From the IMG/VR virus record IMGVR_UViG_3300021197_000330, positions 1-41,262 of that record: 41,262 nucleotides of DNA. One strand, given 5' to 3'. The position numbers and the translations under genes were made by a program. Shown piece after piece: positions 13,266 through 20,863 of this stretch. The first letter of the stretch is position 1. Each line of letters begins with the position of its first letter. The stretch is from a virus. The notes under the pieces were generated by a model that worked only from the letters and a program-made list of their open reading frames with translations, had not been told where the DNA came from and ran no database searches.

Positions 13266-14675
13266 ATGATAATGACACACATTTATAAAACAAAACCATT
13301 TGAACATCAAAGACAAGCCCTTATAAAAGGTGCAGAAAAAGAGTACTTTTTGTTCTTAATGGGTATGGGTACAGGTAAAACTAAAGTTGCAATTGATAAC
13401 GCTGTTTATTTATATAATAACAAAAAAGTAGATACAGTATTAATAATAGTTCCAAATAGTATTACACACAATTGGAAAAAAGAAATTGAAATACACAGCT
13501 CAACACAAAACAAAACACATATATATAAAAAAGATAATTTTGATTATTATGAAAAAGGTAAATTAAATTGGTACATTATGAACGTAGAGGCTTTGTCTCA
13601 TGTGTCTGGTGTAAGAGTTGCAAAAAAACTTATAGATAGTAAAAAAGATACTATGTTTATGGCGGTAGATGAGTGCACTACTATTAAAAACCATAAAGCA
13701 AAAAGAACAAAAAATATAATTAAGATTAGTTTAAAAGTAAAATATAAAAGAGGAATGACTGGTTCACCTACTACAAAAAGCCCTTTAGATTTATATAGTC
13801 AATGTGAATTTTTAAAACCTGGTTTATTAGGTTATAAAAGTTATTATGCTTTTCGTGCAAGGTATTGTGCAATGAGACCTTTAAGTAATGAAGGTAATAG
13901 ACAAATTATGATACCTATGTATTTTACAAATTTATCAGAATTAGAAGGTAAGATAAAAAGTTTTTCATCAAGAGTAAAAAAAGAAGATTGTTTTGATTTA
14001 CCACCAAAAGTTTTCTCTAAAAGATTATTAGGTATGTCTAAAGAACAATTAGAATGTTATACAAGTTTAAAGAAATATGCCAGAGCTATTTTTCAAGATA
14101 AAGAAGCAAGTTATACAAATAAATTAACAGAGCTTTTAAGGTTGCATCAAGTTACTTGTGGTTTTTTTGTTTCAGATAAAGGTCAAAAGGAATCATTTGA
14201 TACACCAAAAATGGCAGAGTTATGTAATATAATAGATGAGGCTGAAGGTAAAGTAATTATATGGGCAAACTATATTCATAATTTAGAACAGATAATACAA
14301 GTTCTTAAAAAGAAATATCCTTTAGATGAAACAGTAGCTATTTACGGAGCTGTTAATGTTAAAGATAGAGATCAAGCAGTAGAGGCTTTTCAGAATGATT
14401 CTAAAACAAGATTTTTTGTTGGTAATCCATCTACAGGAGGATATGGACTAAATCTTACAGCAGCTACTACAGTAATTTATTTTAGTAATAGTTATGACTT
14501 GACGTTAAGAGAGCAGTCCGAGGATCGAGCACATAGACATGGTCAAAAAAATAGTGTTGCTTATATTGACTTAGTCACTAAAGGAACTATAGATGAGTTT
14601 ATAATAAAAGCTTTAAATGAAAAAAAGAAAATGTCTGCTCAAACTTTAGGAGAAGAGGTACTTAACTTTTTATAG
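13266..14675 (+). CDS. SNF2-type (superfamily 2) DNA helicase/ATPase
   Basis: Walker A MGTGKT lies at residues 34-39, after the PFEHQRQAL Q-motif-like start. Motif II is VDECTTIKNHKAKRTK, with DECT in place of DEAH, motif III is GMTGSPTTKSP, and the helicase C lobe has NPSTGGYGLNLTAATTVIYF and the SNF2-typical REQSEDRAHRHGQ. At about 469 residues it is a compact single-motor translocase. It is transcribed opposite to all replication genes and converges with the nuclease gene. Start choice lies between ATG 13266 and 13272, since the longer frame begins with TTG and neither has a good ribosome site. Its strand, low G+C and position suggest separate acquisition. Confidence 0.92.
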   Translation: MIMTHIYKTKPFEHQRQALIKGAEKEYFLFLMGMGTGKTKVAIDNAVYLYNNKKVDTVLIIVPNSITHNWKKEIEIHSSTQNKTHIYKKDNFDYYEKGKLNWYIMNVEALSHVSGVRVAKKLIDSKKDTMFMAVDECTTIKNHKAKRTKNIIKISLKVKYKRGMTGSPTTKSPLDLYSQCEFLKPGLLGYKSYYAFRARYCAMRPLSNEGNRQIMIPMYFTNLSELEGKIKSFSSRVKKEDCFDLPPKVFSKRLLGMSKEQLECYTSLKKYARAIFQDKEASYTNKLTELLRLHQVTCGFFVSDKGQKESFDTPKMAELCNIIDEAEGKVIIWANYIHNLEQIIQVLKKKYPLDETVAIYGAVNVKDRDQAVEAFQNDSKTRFFVGNPSTGGYGLNLTAATTVIYFSNSYDLTLREQSEDRAHRHGQKNSVAYIDLVTKGTIDEFIIKALNEKKKMSAQTLGEEVLNFL

Positions 14676-15403
14676 TACTCATAAGCTCTATCAAACCATT
14701 TATTTTCGTACTCTAATAATTTTTTTTCATCCATTATAAATTGTTGGTACACAAAATCTTTTGTACAAATACAAATTAAACCTTGTGTTATCTCACCATA
14801 GTACGCCTTATGAGCAATAGAATATGCTGCAATTTGATAATAATAATCCTCAATCCAATCTTCTCTTTTTAATTTATTAGATTGTTTAAAATCTATAATG
14901 GTAGGTTTATCATCATATAACCCCACTAAATCAGTCATACCAGCCCAAGCCATTTTTTTAGGATCTGGATATAAGGAAGGACAATAATCTTCGTACATTA
15001 AATTAACTTCACTGCCCCATACTTCTTTTAATTTACCTAAATTTTCTACAATCCTATGAGCCATTAATCTTGACTGATTACCTTGTGGTGTAATATTTAA
15101 ATAAGGTTTAGCTTGACAATACTTTTCTAAAACTAAGTGCATCTCAGTTCCTCGTCTGGCTGCGTCTACCGTGATTCGTGTAGCTTGTTCTTGTCCAACT
15201 CTTTTCCGCCATTGCTCTAACGACTTCATTTTTTCTTTACTTTGTGTTGCTGATAAAATAGTAGTAACAGACGGATGCTTTTTTCCATTTACATTGTAAG
15301 TTCTTACCTCTTCATCGTTTCTAGAATAACTTTTATACTTATATTTTTGTACAATACTAAAGTCAGATATTACAAAACCTTTATTTTTTCTTTTTATCTG
15401 CAT
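14639..15403 (-). CDS. RecB/Cas4-like PD-(D/E)XK exonuclease
   Basis: The active-site order fits RecB-family nucleases: GTEMH with H89, AGMTD with D158, IIDFK with D171 and K173, then Q190-x3-Y194 in YYYQIAAYS. Such enzymes act on DNA ends in recombination or host DNA breakdown. At 254 residues it matches single-domain phage versions. I use ATG 15403, just inside the end of the previous gene (23-nt overlap), because the extension to 15499 is not domain-like. The 3' ends of this gene and the SNF2 helicase overlap convergently by 37 nt. Confidence 0.85.
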   Translation of the reverse strand: MQIKRKNKGFVISDFSIVQKYKYKSYSRNDEEVRTYNVNGKKHPSVTTILSATQSKEKMKSLEQWRKRVGQEQATRITVDAARRGTEMHLVLEKYCQAKPYLNITPQGNQSRLMAHRIVENLGKLKEVWGSEVNLMYEDYCPSLYPDPKKMAWAGMTDLVGLYDDKPTIIDFKQSNKLKREDWIEDYYYQIAAYSIAHKAYYGEITQGLICICTKDFVYQQFIMDEKKLLEYENKWFDRAYEYYKKLSTSSPKV

Positions 15404-16058
15404 ACAAATTATCAAAGGTTTGTTCCCAATCCATATAGCTATCGTGTTCTTCGGCACTATGTGTATATTGACTAGGTATAAAATCTGGTGCTCCATCACC
15501 AGTTACCCACATAGCTGGAGAAGTTACTCTTACTCTATTATTAGGTAAAGCAACCATGCAACCTTTGTAAGGACCATTAGTTAAATGTAATAAATGACTT
15601 TGCTTATGTTGAGCTGGATCATCAGCTATCTCATTACCTGTATAATCAACAGTAAAATGATACTTACCTGTATAAAACTCTCCACCTACTTTACATAACC
15701 AAGGACTAGAACTAGCTCTGTTAATATTTATAATGGAATGATCTCTACTAGAACAATCCCACGGTTGAGCTAAATGAGTTGGCATAGGGTTAGGCCATTC
15801 ATCCAGTGGGTCGTCATATACTAGAGACGTAATAGGGAGTCTTGCCCACATTGCCCCACCGTGAGGATTTTCCAAACGATTGTCTTCATCTTCACACCCA
15901 GTAAAGATGACTTGGAAGGATAGACATCTGTCTGGAATAGTTGTTACAGCTACCACTAAAGCATGTAGATAGTCACCATGATAAGCTCTATGGTTTGTTG
16001 TAAACTCTCTACGTACCCATACTTTAAAGTATGGAATGTTTGATATTAAATTTCCCAT
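15381..16058 (-). CDS. Unknown conserved-looking protein, 225 aa, leaderless start
   Basis: I do not recognise a family. The protein is rich in Trp, His, Asp and Pro and looks like a compact beta-rich enzyme or binding protein; notable segments are NHRAYHGDYLHALVVAVTTI, GCEDEDNRLENPHGGAMWA and GDGAPDFIPSQYTHS. There is no signal peptide or membrane segment. The start codon is preceded by a promoter whose -10 box ends 5 nt before the ATG, so the mRNA is probably leaderless. An 18-bp palindrome lies in codons 9-14. It heads the operon that includes the RecB-like nuclease. Confidence 0.7.
   Translation of the reverse strand: MGNLISNIPYFKVWVRREFTTNHRAYHGDYLHALVVAVTTIPDRCLSFQVIFTGCEDEDNRLENPHGGAMWARLPITSLVYDDPLDEWPNPMPTHLAQPWDCSSRDHSIININRASSSPWLCKVGGEFYTGKYHFTVDYTGNEIADDPAQHKQSHLLHLTNGPYKGCMVALPNNRVRVTSPAMWVTGDGAPDFIPSQYTHSAEEHDSYMDWEQTFDNLYADKKKK
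16017..16034. repeat. 18-bp perfect palindrome inside the 225-aa gene
   Basis: CCATACTTTAAAGTATGG is a perfect 18-bp palindrome within the first codons of the gene. A half-site copy, CCATACTTT, occurs again at 16055-16063, covering the start codon and touching the -10 box. One full site and one half site about 38 nt apart suggest an autoregulatory operator. Confidence 0.8.
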
Positions 16059-16063
16059 ACTTT

Positions 16064-16092
16064 ACTATAAGTATAGGAAACATATTTATCAA
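16064..16092 (-). promoter_or_regulatory. Strong promoter with -10 box against the start codon
   Basis: On the minus strand TTGATA (16092-16087) and TATAGT (16069-16064) are spaced by 17 nt, each matching consensus at five of six positions. Only AAAGT separates the -10 from the ATG, so transcription should start at or within a base of the start codon. The sequence also has CTATA-CT-TATAG arms over the -10. Confidence 0.7.
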
Positions 16093-16093
16093 G

Positions 16094-16507
16094 TTATTTC
16101 TTTGTAAGCTTGTACCCCATACCACCAGCTGCTCTTCTTATAGCAGTAAGATTCATTTTAGCTCCACCTTTGGAATAGCCTTTAGCCATCTTACCGCCAG
16201 CTGCTTTAACCATTGTGCCTCTTCTAGCACCCATACCAGCTCCCATCATTGGAGATTTATTATTTTTCTTTGGTATTAATTTTTTAAAATCTCTTTTTCC
16301 TCTTTCTGCTTTGCTTTTATCTGCTGCTGTAGATTTAATTGGTTTCATTGGTAATTTTAATCCAGCACCAGCTCTAATTTTATTTTTGTCTTTAATACCA
16401 GGATTCATAGACATTATTTTAGCTACTGTAGTACCTCTTTTCTTAGCAATACCAGATAAAGTATCACCAGCTTTAATCTTATAAGCTCCTTTAGTTTTTG
16501 GAAACAT
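16094..16507 (-). CDS. LysM-domain protein with basic C-terminus
   Basis: Residues 8-52 form one LysM domain (YKIKAGDTLSGIAKKRGTTV, then NPGIKDKNKIRAGAGLKLP), the fold that binds peptidoglycan N-acetylglucosamine. The C-terminal 80 residues are Lys/Arg/Gly-rich, with no catalytic domain. It may anchor a virion or lysis component to the cell wall. The LysM module is 42 of 49 residues identical to that of the protein at 38073-38981, a clear internal duplication. A GAGGAG ribosome site lies within the overlapping 34-residue gene. Confidence 0.85.
   Translation of the reverse strand: MFPKTKGAYKIKAGDTLSGIAKKRGTTVAKIMSMNPGIKDKNKIRAGAGLKLPMKPIKSTAADKSKAERGKRDFKKLIPKKNNKSPMMGAGMGARRGTMVKAAGGKMAKGYSKGGAKMNLTAIRRAAGGMGYKLTKK
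16358..16504 (-). repeat. LysM duplication, copy 1
   Basis: This 147-nt segment encodes 49 residues that align without gaps to 38352-38498. By hand, 42 of 49 residues are identical and the DNA remains visibly similar. Confidence 0.85.
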
Positions 16508-16595
16508 GTTTTTCTCCTCTTAAATAATTAATTATTTTATTTTTTTTAATTTGTTGCAACTCTTTCTTATAATACCATAAAGCCATTTTACTCAT
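16491..16595 (-). CDS. 34-residue protein with an exceptionally strong ribosome site
   Basis: The frame encodes MSKMALWYYKKELQQIKKNK followed by IINYLRGEKHVSKN. It is preceded by AAGGAGGTGAT, an 11-nt exact complement of the bacterial 16S rRNA 3' end, 4 nt before the ATG. That is the best ribosome site I saw in the window. The peptide is a basic amphipathic helix with an aromatic N-terminal patch. It overlaps the LysM gene start by 17 nt. Function is unknown; a role in lysis timing or host takeover would be speculation. Confidence 0.7.
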   Translation of the reverse strand: MSKMALWYYKKELQQIKKNKIINYLRGEKHVSKN

Positions 16596-16647
16596 ACACA
16601 TCACCTCCTTCAAGATAATGCGTTTCTTCGGTTTTAACCTACTTCCG

Positions 16648-16659
16648 ACTCATATGAGT
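16648..16659. repeat. 12-bp perfect palindrome in leader
   Basis: ACTCATATGAGT lies between the promoter at 16679-16707 and the 34-residue gene. It would be transcribed as a short hairpin or serve as an operator. Confidence 0.65.
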
Positions 16660-16678
16660 TAAACGGATTTATTAATAT

Positions 16679-16707
16679 AGTATACTATGTTTATTCCTCT
16701 ACCTCAA
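16679..16707 (-). promoter_or_regulatory. Promoter overlapping a 12-bp palindrome
   Basis: TTGAGG (16707-16702) and TATACT (16684-16679) are spaced by 17 nt on the minus strand. The -10 lies inside the perfect palindrome ATAGTATACTAT (16677-16688). It sits at the end of the 214-residue gene and points at the 34-residue and LysM genes, leaving a leader of about 75 nt. Confidence 0.5.
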
Positions 16708-17335
16708 GCCACTCACTACGATTTTTTAAATAATCTAAATATACTTGCGTATCAGCGTGTTCTCTTGATTCATTTACACATATAAGATAGTATTTTGGAC
16801 GATAAATAAGACAACTTCCGTCATCATATTCTACCTCGTGAGCATATACAGGAGAACTTAATGTAACAAAGAACTTTAAAGTAATTCCTATTGACACTCC
16901 TATAAAAGCTACTGTTGCTATGGTAATAAAACCCCATTTGACATACTCCATAATTTCTTGTTGTTTCTTATGAGCCTTGGCCCGTGCTTCTTTAATCGCT
17001 TTTTTTCTTTTGTCTATACGTTTTTTACGTTCTTCAAGAATATATTCCCATGTCCCGTGACCAAATCTAAGGTTAATTAGCTGTTTCATTTCGTAGAGGG
17101 CTTCTTGAGCTAAACGAGCATTTATCACTTCCTTTGCGACTTCTTGTGTTGAAAAGGGATCGGCCCCAGACTTCTCTCTTTCTTTTATGACTTTTTTTTG
17201 TCCTTCAAAGGCGTTTTCTACATGACCAATTAGTTCACCAATATCTTGACAAGTACTAATATTTTTCTTAACAAACTCAACACTTTTGGTAACTAAAGCA
17301 ATTCCCGTAAGAACCGCACTGACTGGCTCAACCAT
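16691..17335 (-). CDS. Membrane protein with coiled coil, late-region hypothetical
   Basis: The N-terminus (MVEPVSAVLTGIALVTKSVE) followed by KKNISTCQDIGELIGHVENA matches a hypothetical family I remember from marine phages, without known function. A basic helical region (EERKKRIDKRKKAIKEARAK) precedes one clear membrane span near residues 136-160, and the C-terminal 55 residues, with two Cys, would lie on the other side. I use ATG 17335, which overlaps the preceding gene by 8 nt (ATGGTTGA). A role in lysis or virion-membrane contact is possible but unproven. Confidence 0.7.
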   Translation of the reverse strand: MVEPVSAVLTGIALVTKSVEFVKKNISTCQDIGELIGHVENAFEGQKKVIKEREKSGADPFSTQEVAKEVINARLAQEALYEMKQLINLRFGHGTWEYILEERKKRIDKRKKAIKEARAKAHKKQQEIMEYVKWGFITIATVAFIGVSIGITLKFFVTLSSPVYAHEVEYDDGSCLIYRPKYYLICVNESREHADTQVYLDYLKNRSEWLEVEE

Positions 17336-17549
17336 TTGATTTCTCAATAAAACGATCAAGTTTATCCTCTAATCTACGAAGATGTTCGAGTATTTGATTT
17401 GTCTGTGACTGTGCATCGTCACGAGGCAGGTACTCTTCCCTGGTTTTATTGAGTAGTATTTGTAGTCTCTTTACTTCATGAAACATTTTATTAAATGCCC
17501 AACCTACTGCTGATAACAGTAAAGTTAACAATATATTCCACAACATCAT
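17328..17549 (-). CDS. Small membrane-anchored coiled-coil protein, holin/spanin-like candidate
   Basis: The 73-residue protein has an N-terminal membrane span (MMLWNILLTLLLSAVGWAF) followed by a charged coiled coil up to the C-terminus. This N-in anchor plus coiled coil is the layout of inner-membrane spanins and some small holins. The start is ATG 17549 or 17546, one base after the stop of the large ejection-type protein; the longer upstream frame is an overlap artefact. It is followed by another membrane protein, so the pair may serve lysis. The role is inferred from layout only. Confidence 0.65.
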   Translation of the reverse strand: MMLWNILLTLLLSAVGWAFNKMFHEVKRLQILLNKTREEYLPRDDAQSQTNQILEHLRRLEDKLDRFIEKSNG

Positions 17550-17550
17550 A

Positions 17551-20500
17551 TTATCCACTTTTTTGGCCTTGGTTTTGAGCAATAGCTTGTCCAGCAGAAT
17601 CCCCTGGAAACAAGAAACTGTAACTTTGTAAATTCTTTTGCACAGCACTTGGTGTGTTTTGTTGAGTTTGAGTAGGTTGTTCAGGCATTGCTTGAGATAC
17701 TTCTTCCTCTGGCTGTAATACATTTTGATCTAAATTTTGAGGTTGTGGAGCTTCTAACTCTTGATCTGCAGCAGTGTTTTGTCCTACAGCATTTAGATTT
17801 CCTTTAACAGTTTCTAATATTTTATCCTGTTCTTCTGGTTTAGCGTATTTAAAGTACAGAACTTCAGGAGATACTTTTTCTAAAACTTTATCTGGTAATT
17901 GAAAAGCATTAAATTGCGGAGTATCTACCGAACCTAATCTATCTATATAAGCATTTACATCCTTAATTGATATTTTATCAGGATCTAATTTAATTTGATC
18001 TTTGTTTTCATCATCTAAAAAATTTAAACCTATAGCTAAGTTTCTAGCTCTTTTAGGACCAAAGTATTTACCTAAAGGTTGAGTAGGATCTACTACACCA
18101 AGTATACCTTTTTGCCCGGGACCTGTAAAAGGAAACTTTACGTTTTGTGGGTCCATTAAATATTTTCTTTCTTGTTCTGTAAGTAAGCCTAATAAAGCAG
18201 AAGATTTTTTTGGGTCCGAAACAATAGCTCCGACTCTTCTGCCAAGTACCGCAGTCATTATGGAAGGAATAAGTCCTCCAGCCATATTATAAACAAGCAT
18301 ACCTGAACCTAAACCTAATACAGCTTCTGTTCCTTTTAAGCCAGCTCTTCTTTGTAAATAAGTTGAAGGATCTGTAAAACCTAAGGTAGACGCTTGTTTT
18401 AATACAGTTACTGTATCTCTAAAATTACCAAAAGCTTCTTTTCCTATTAATTCTCTTAAAGCATCTTCTTTAACTTGCTCTCCTAACCCTAAATTTTGTG
18501 CAAATTTAGTGTAATTAAAATCGCCACCAATTAAATCAAATTTAGTAAAATCAATTTTTTTAGAAGACTCTGCTATAGAAGCTGCTATTTGATCTCTTAC
18601 TAATTTATTTTCTATATAATTTGGGTTTTTAATCTGTTTTAAGGTCCCATCTTTACCAGGAACTGTTATTGTACGTTCAGATATTTTACTTAATTGTTCT
18701 GCTAAAGTTCCTTGATCTGTTTTATTAACTCTCTTAGGATCAATCATTTCATCAATAAATTTATAACCATTAATACCTTGGTCTTTTAACTTGTCTCTTG
18801 CTGCTAGTAAACTACCACTAATAATACTTTCTTTTGCTATAGGATCTAAAGCAGACATAAAAGAATCAAATATATGTCTACTTGCTAGTTTTTTTACAAA
18901 GCCCTCAGCATATTTTTTTAACTCTGGATTTTGTGTTGCATTTACTCCTATTAAATCTTTAAATTGCTTAATGGTTTCAGCGTCATTGCTTCGTAATACG
19001 TTTTTAGTAATTGCATCAAATTGTTCTTTAGCAGTAGTTGCAACTTGTGGTGAATTAACCATTCTTGGTGTAAGAAAATCATTGTTTTGTCCACCTAATC
19101 CTCTTCGAAGCCTTTCAGCTAAACCAGTTTCAAAAGTTGAGGTTAAATCAAAATAAGTTTTATTAGCATTTGTAAGTAATTTTTGGTACTCTTTCATAGT
19201 TTGTTTTGCTTTTTCAACAGAAGTAGTACCAAGACTATCCCTTACTTCTTGTCTTTGAAAAACATCATCACCTACTTTTTCAGCAGCGGCTAAATCATGA
19301 TCTAGAGCTACTTTAAACCTAGTTAATAAAGGTTGAGATTTAGAACTTTGAAAATCTTTTTGTTTTGTCATATTATTAATAGCTTCTCTAAATCTTTTTA
19401 TATCTAAAAAAGAAGTGTATTCAAATTTCATTTCATCCATTGATCCAGAAAAAGCTCTCATAGCAGTAATTAAAGCTGGATCAACATCTGTAAATACTTT
19501 TGTAGCTTTAGGGTCATTTAAAAGATCAGTAAGTCTTGCAAAATCACCTTCTCCATATATAGCACTTAATGTTTTTCTAAATTCTTCTTTAGTAGAGGTT
19601 GTAGGAACAAATCTAAAATTACCATTTGCTTCCACTGTTTTATTTAATTGTCTATATTGTAAATTTATTAAACGATCTTTTTCAAAATAATTTTTTCTTA
19701 TTTGATTAGTACCTTCTGAACCAAGCAATTCTGCAAAAGAAAAAGGAGCTAAGGATTCTGCTTCTTCTAATGTTTTACCTAAAGCACCAGCTAATTGTTT
19801 TGAAGTTAATTGCCGACCCGCACCTCCGATAAAAGGAGTAACACCTAATATTTTAAAAAAGTTTTTAAATAAAGAACCTGTTCCAGAATCTTCAGCTAAT
19901 TGTGCAATATTTAATTCCATCCCTTTTTCCTTTGCTAGTTTAGCTAATTTTAAAGTTTCTGGATTATTTACACCAAGTAATCTTCTTAAACCACTTCTAC
20001 CCATTCTTACAGCATAATAACCTGCTGTTGTTCCAGCCACTCCAAATACAGCAGAGTTAGCAAAAGCAGCACCTGCATCGACCATCATTTGAGCTGGTTG
20101 AGGTAGTTTTTTATAATCGTCTTCTGTAATTTCATTTAAATCTAATAATGAATCGCTTCCTACATTAGAAGCAAAGTTTGCTATATCGTAAGCAACAGAA
20201 CCAGCTGCTGCTCCAGTTGCACCTAAAGCAAGAGATTGAGCTTCTGTTAAAGCACCTGTTCTTAATAAACTTTGTGCTGGGTCAGAAAAACCTCCACCTC
20301 CTCCAACAGACTTTGGGGCCATTTGTTGTGTAAACTGAGCTGTTTTTCTAGTTGTGTTTTCTAATCTACTTGCAAGTCTAGGCATTAATCTTCCTACTGC
20401 TCCAAATCTTCTACCAACTACTTTACTTACAGCTCTTTGAAACTTAGAAGAACTTTTTATAAATTTGTCCAATTTAAATTTTTCTTTACCTTGAGGGTCT

Positions 20501-20862
20501 ATAAATTTTTCACCCTTTACGCCTTTTTCTAAATCTTTAGCTATGGCTTCTCTATTCATTATATACGGAGTAAAAGAACCTATAACATCTCCTACTAATT
20601 CATAGTCCGCTCTTTCATTAAACATAGTTCCTATTATAGGAACATCTATACCTTCCATAGTGCCAGCGTCTTGTGCTTCATTAGCTATTTTAGCTTTAGT
20701 TTTAGCTTGAAGATACTCTTGAGTGTTAAGAGTAGGACCTTTAATAATACCAGCCTCTATAGCTTTATCTAATACTTGTCTTTCTTTATCAGGAAGTTTG
20801 TTAATATCTATTTCGTTATTATCAAGCTGTTTTTGTATTTGTTGTATTTGTGTAGCACTCAT
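17551..20862 (-). CDS. Large internal virion/ejection protein candidate, 1103 aa
   Basis: No enzyme motif is evident. The protein is long, mostly helical, and carries several Gly/Ala-rich hydrophobic stretches (SLALGATGAAAGSVAYDIAN, AFANSAVFGVAGTTAGYYAV, LVYNMAGGLIPSIMTAVLG) able to insert in membranes. The C-terminal 70 residues are Gln/Pro-rich. Size, hydrophobic patches and position among virion genes match the internal core proteins of podoviruses, which are ejected to build a channel. The start ATG 20862 follows the previous stop by one base; the in-frame TTG 20874 is rejected. Confidence 0.6.
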   Translation of the reverse strand: MSATQIQQIQKQLDNNEIDINKLPDKERQVLDKAIEAGIIKGPTLNTQEYLQAKTKAKIANEAQDAGTMEGIDVPIIGTMFNERADYELVGDVIGSFTPYIMNREAIAKDLEKGVKGEKFIDPQGKEKFKLDKFIKSSSKFQRAVSKVVGRRFGAVGRLMPRLASRLENTTRKTAQFTQQMAPKSVGGGGGFSDPAQSLLRTGALTEAQSLALGATGAAAGSVAYDIANFASNVGSDSLLDLNEITEDDYKKLPQPAQMMVDAGAAFANSAVFGVAGTTAGYYAVRMGRSGLRRLLGVNNPETLKLAKLAKEKGMELNIAQLAEDSGTGSLFKNFFKILGVTPFIGGAGRQLTSKQLAGALGKTLEEAESLAPFSFAELLGSEGTNQIRKNYFEKDRLINLQYRQLNKTVEANGNFRFVPTTSTKEEFRKTLSAIYGEGDFARLTDLLNDPKATKVFTDVDPALITAMRAFSGSMDEMKFEYTSFLDIKRFREAINNMTKQKDFQSSKSQPLLTRFKVALDHDLAAAEKVGDDVFQRQEVRDSLGTTSVEKAKQTMKEYQKLLTNANKTYFDLTSTFETGLAERLRRGLGGQNNDFLTPRMVNSPQVATTAKEQFDAITKNVLRSNDAETIKQFKDLIGVNATQNPELKKYAEGFVKKLASRHIFDSFMSALDPIAKESIISGSLLAARDKLKDQGINGYKFIDEMIDPKRVNKTDQGTLAEQLSKISERTITVPGKDGTLKQIKNPNYIENKLVRDQIAASIAESSKKIDFTKFDLIGGDFNYTKFAQNLGLGEQVKEDALRELIGKEAFGNFRDTVTVLKQASTLGFTDPSTYLQRRAGLKGTEAVLGLGSGMLVYNMAGGLIPSIMTAVLGRRVGAIVSDPKKSSALLGLLTEQERKYLMDPQNVKFPFTGPGQKGILGVVDPTQPLGKYFGPKRARNLAIGLNFLDDENKDQIKLDPDKISIKDVNAYIDRLGSVDTPQFNAFQLPDKVLEKVSPEVLYFKYAKPEEQDKILETVKGNLNAVGQNTAADQELEAPQPQNLDQNVLQPEEEVSQAMPEQPTQTQQNTPSAVQKNLQSYSFLFPGDSAGQAIAQNQGQKSG

Positions 20863-20863
20863 T

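Noticed and set aside
15330-15345. Third copy of TATAAGTATA as a promoter
   Set aside because: It lies inside the RecB-like coding region where it encodes KYKYK, with no start codon in the right place.
17550-17723. N-terminal extension of the 73-residue membrane protein
   Set aside because: It is the other frame of the large ejection protein gene; ATG 17549 just after that gene's stop explains the data better.
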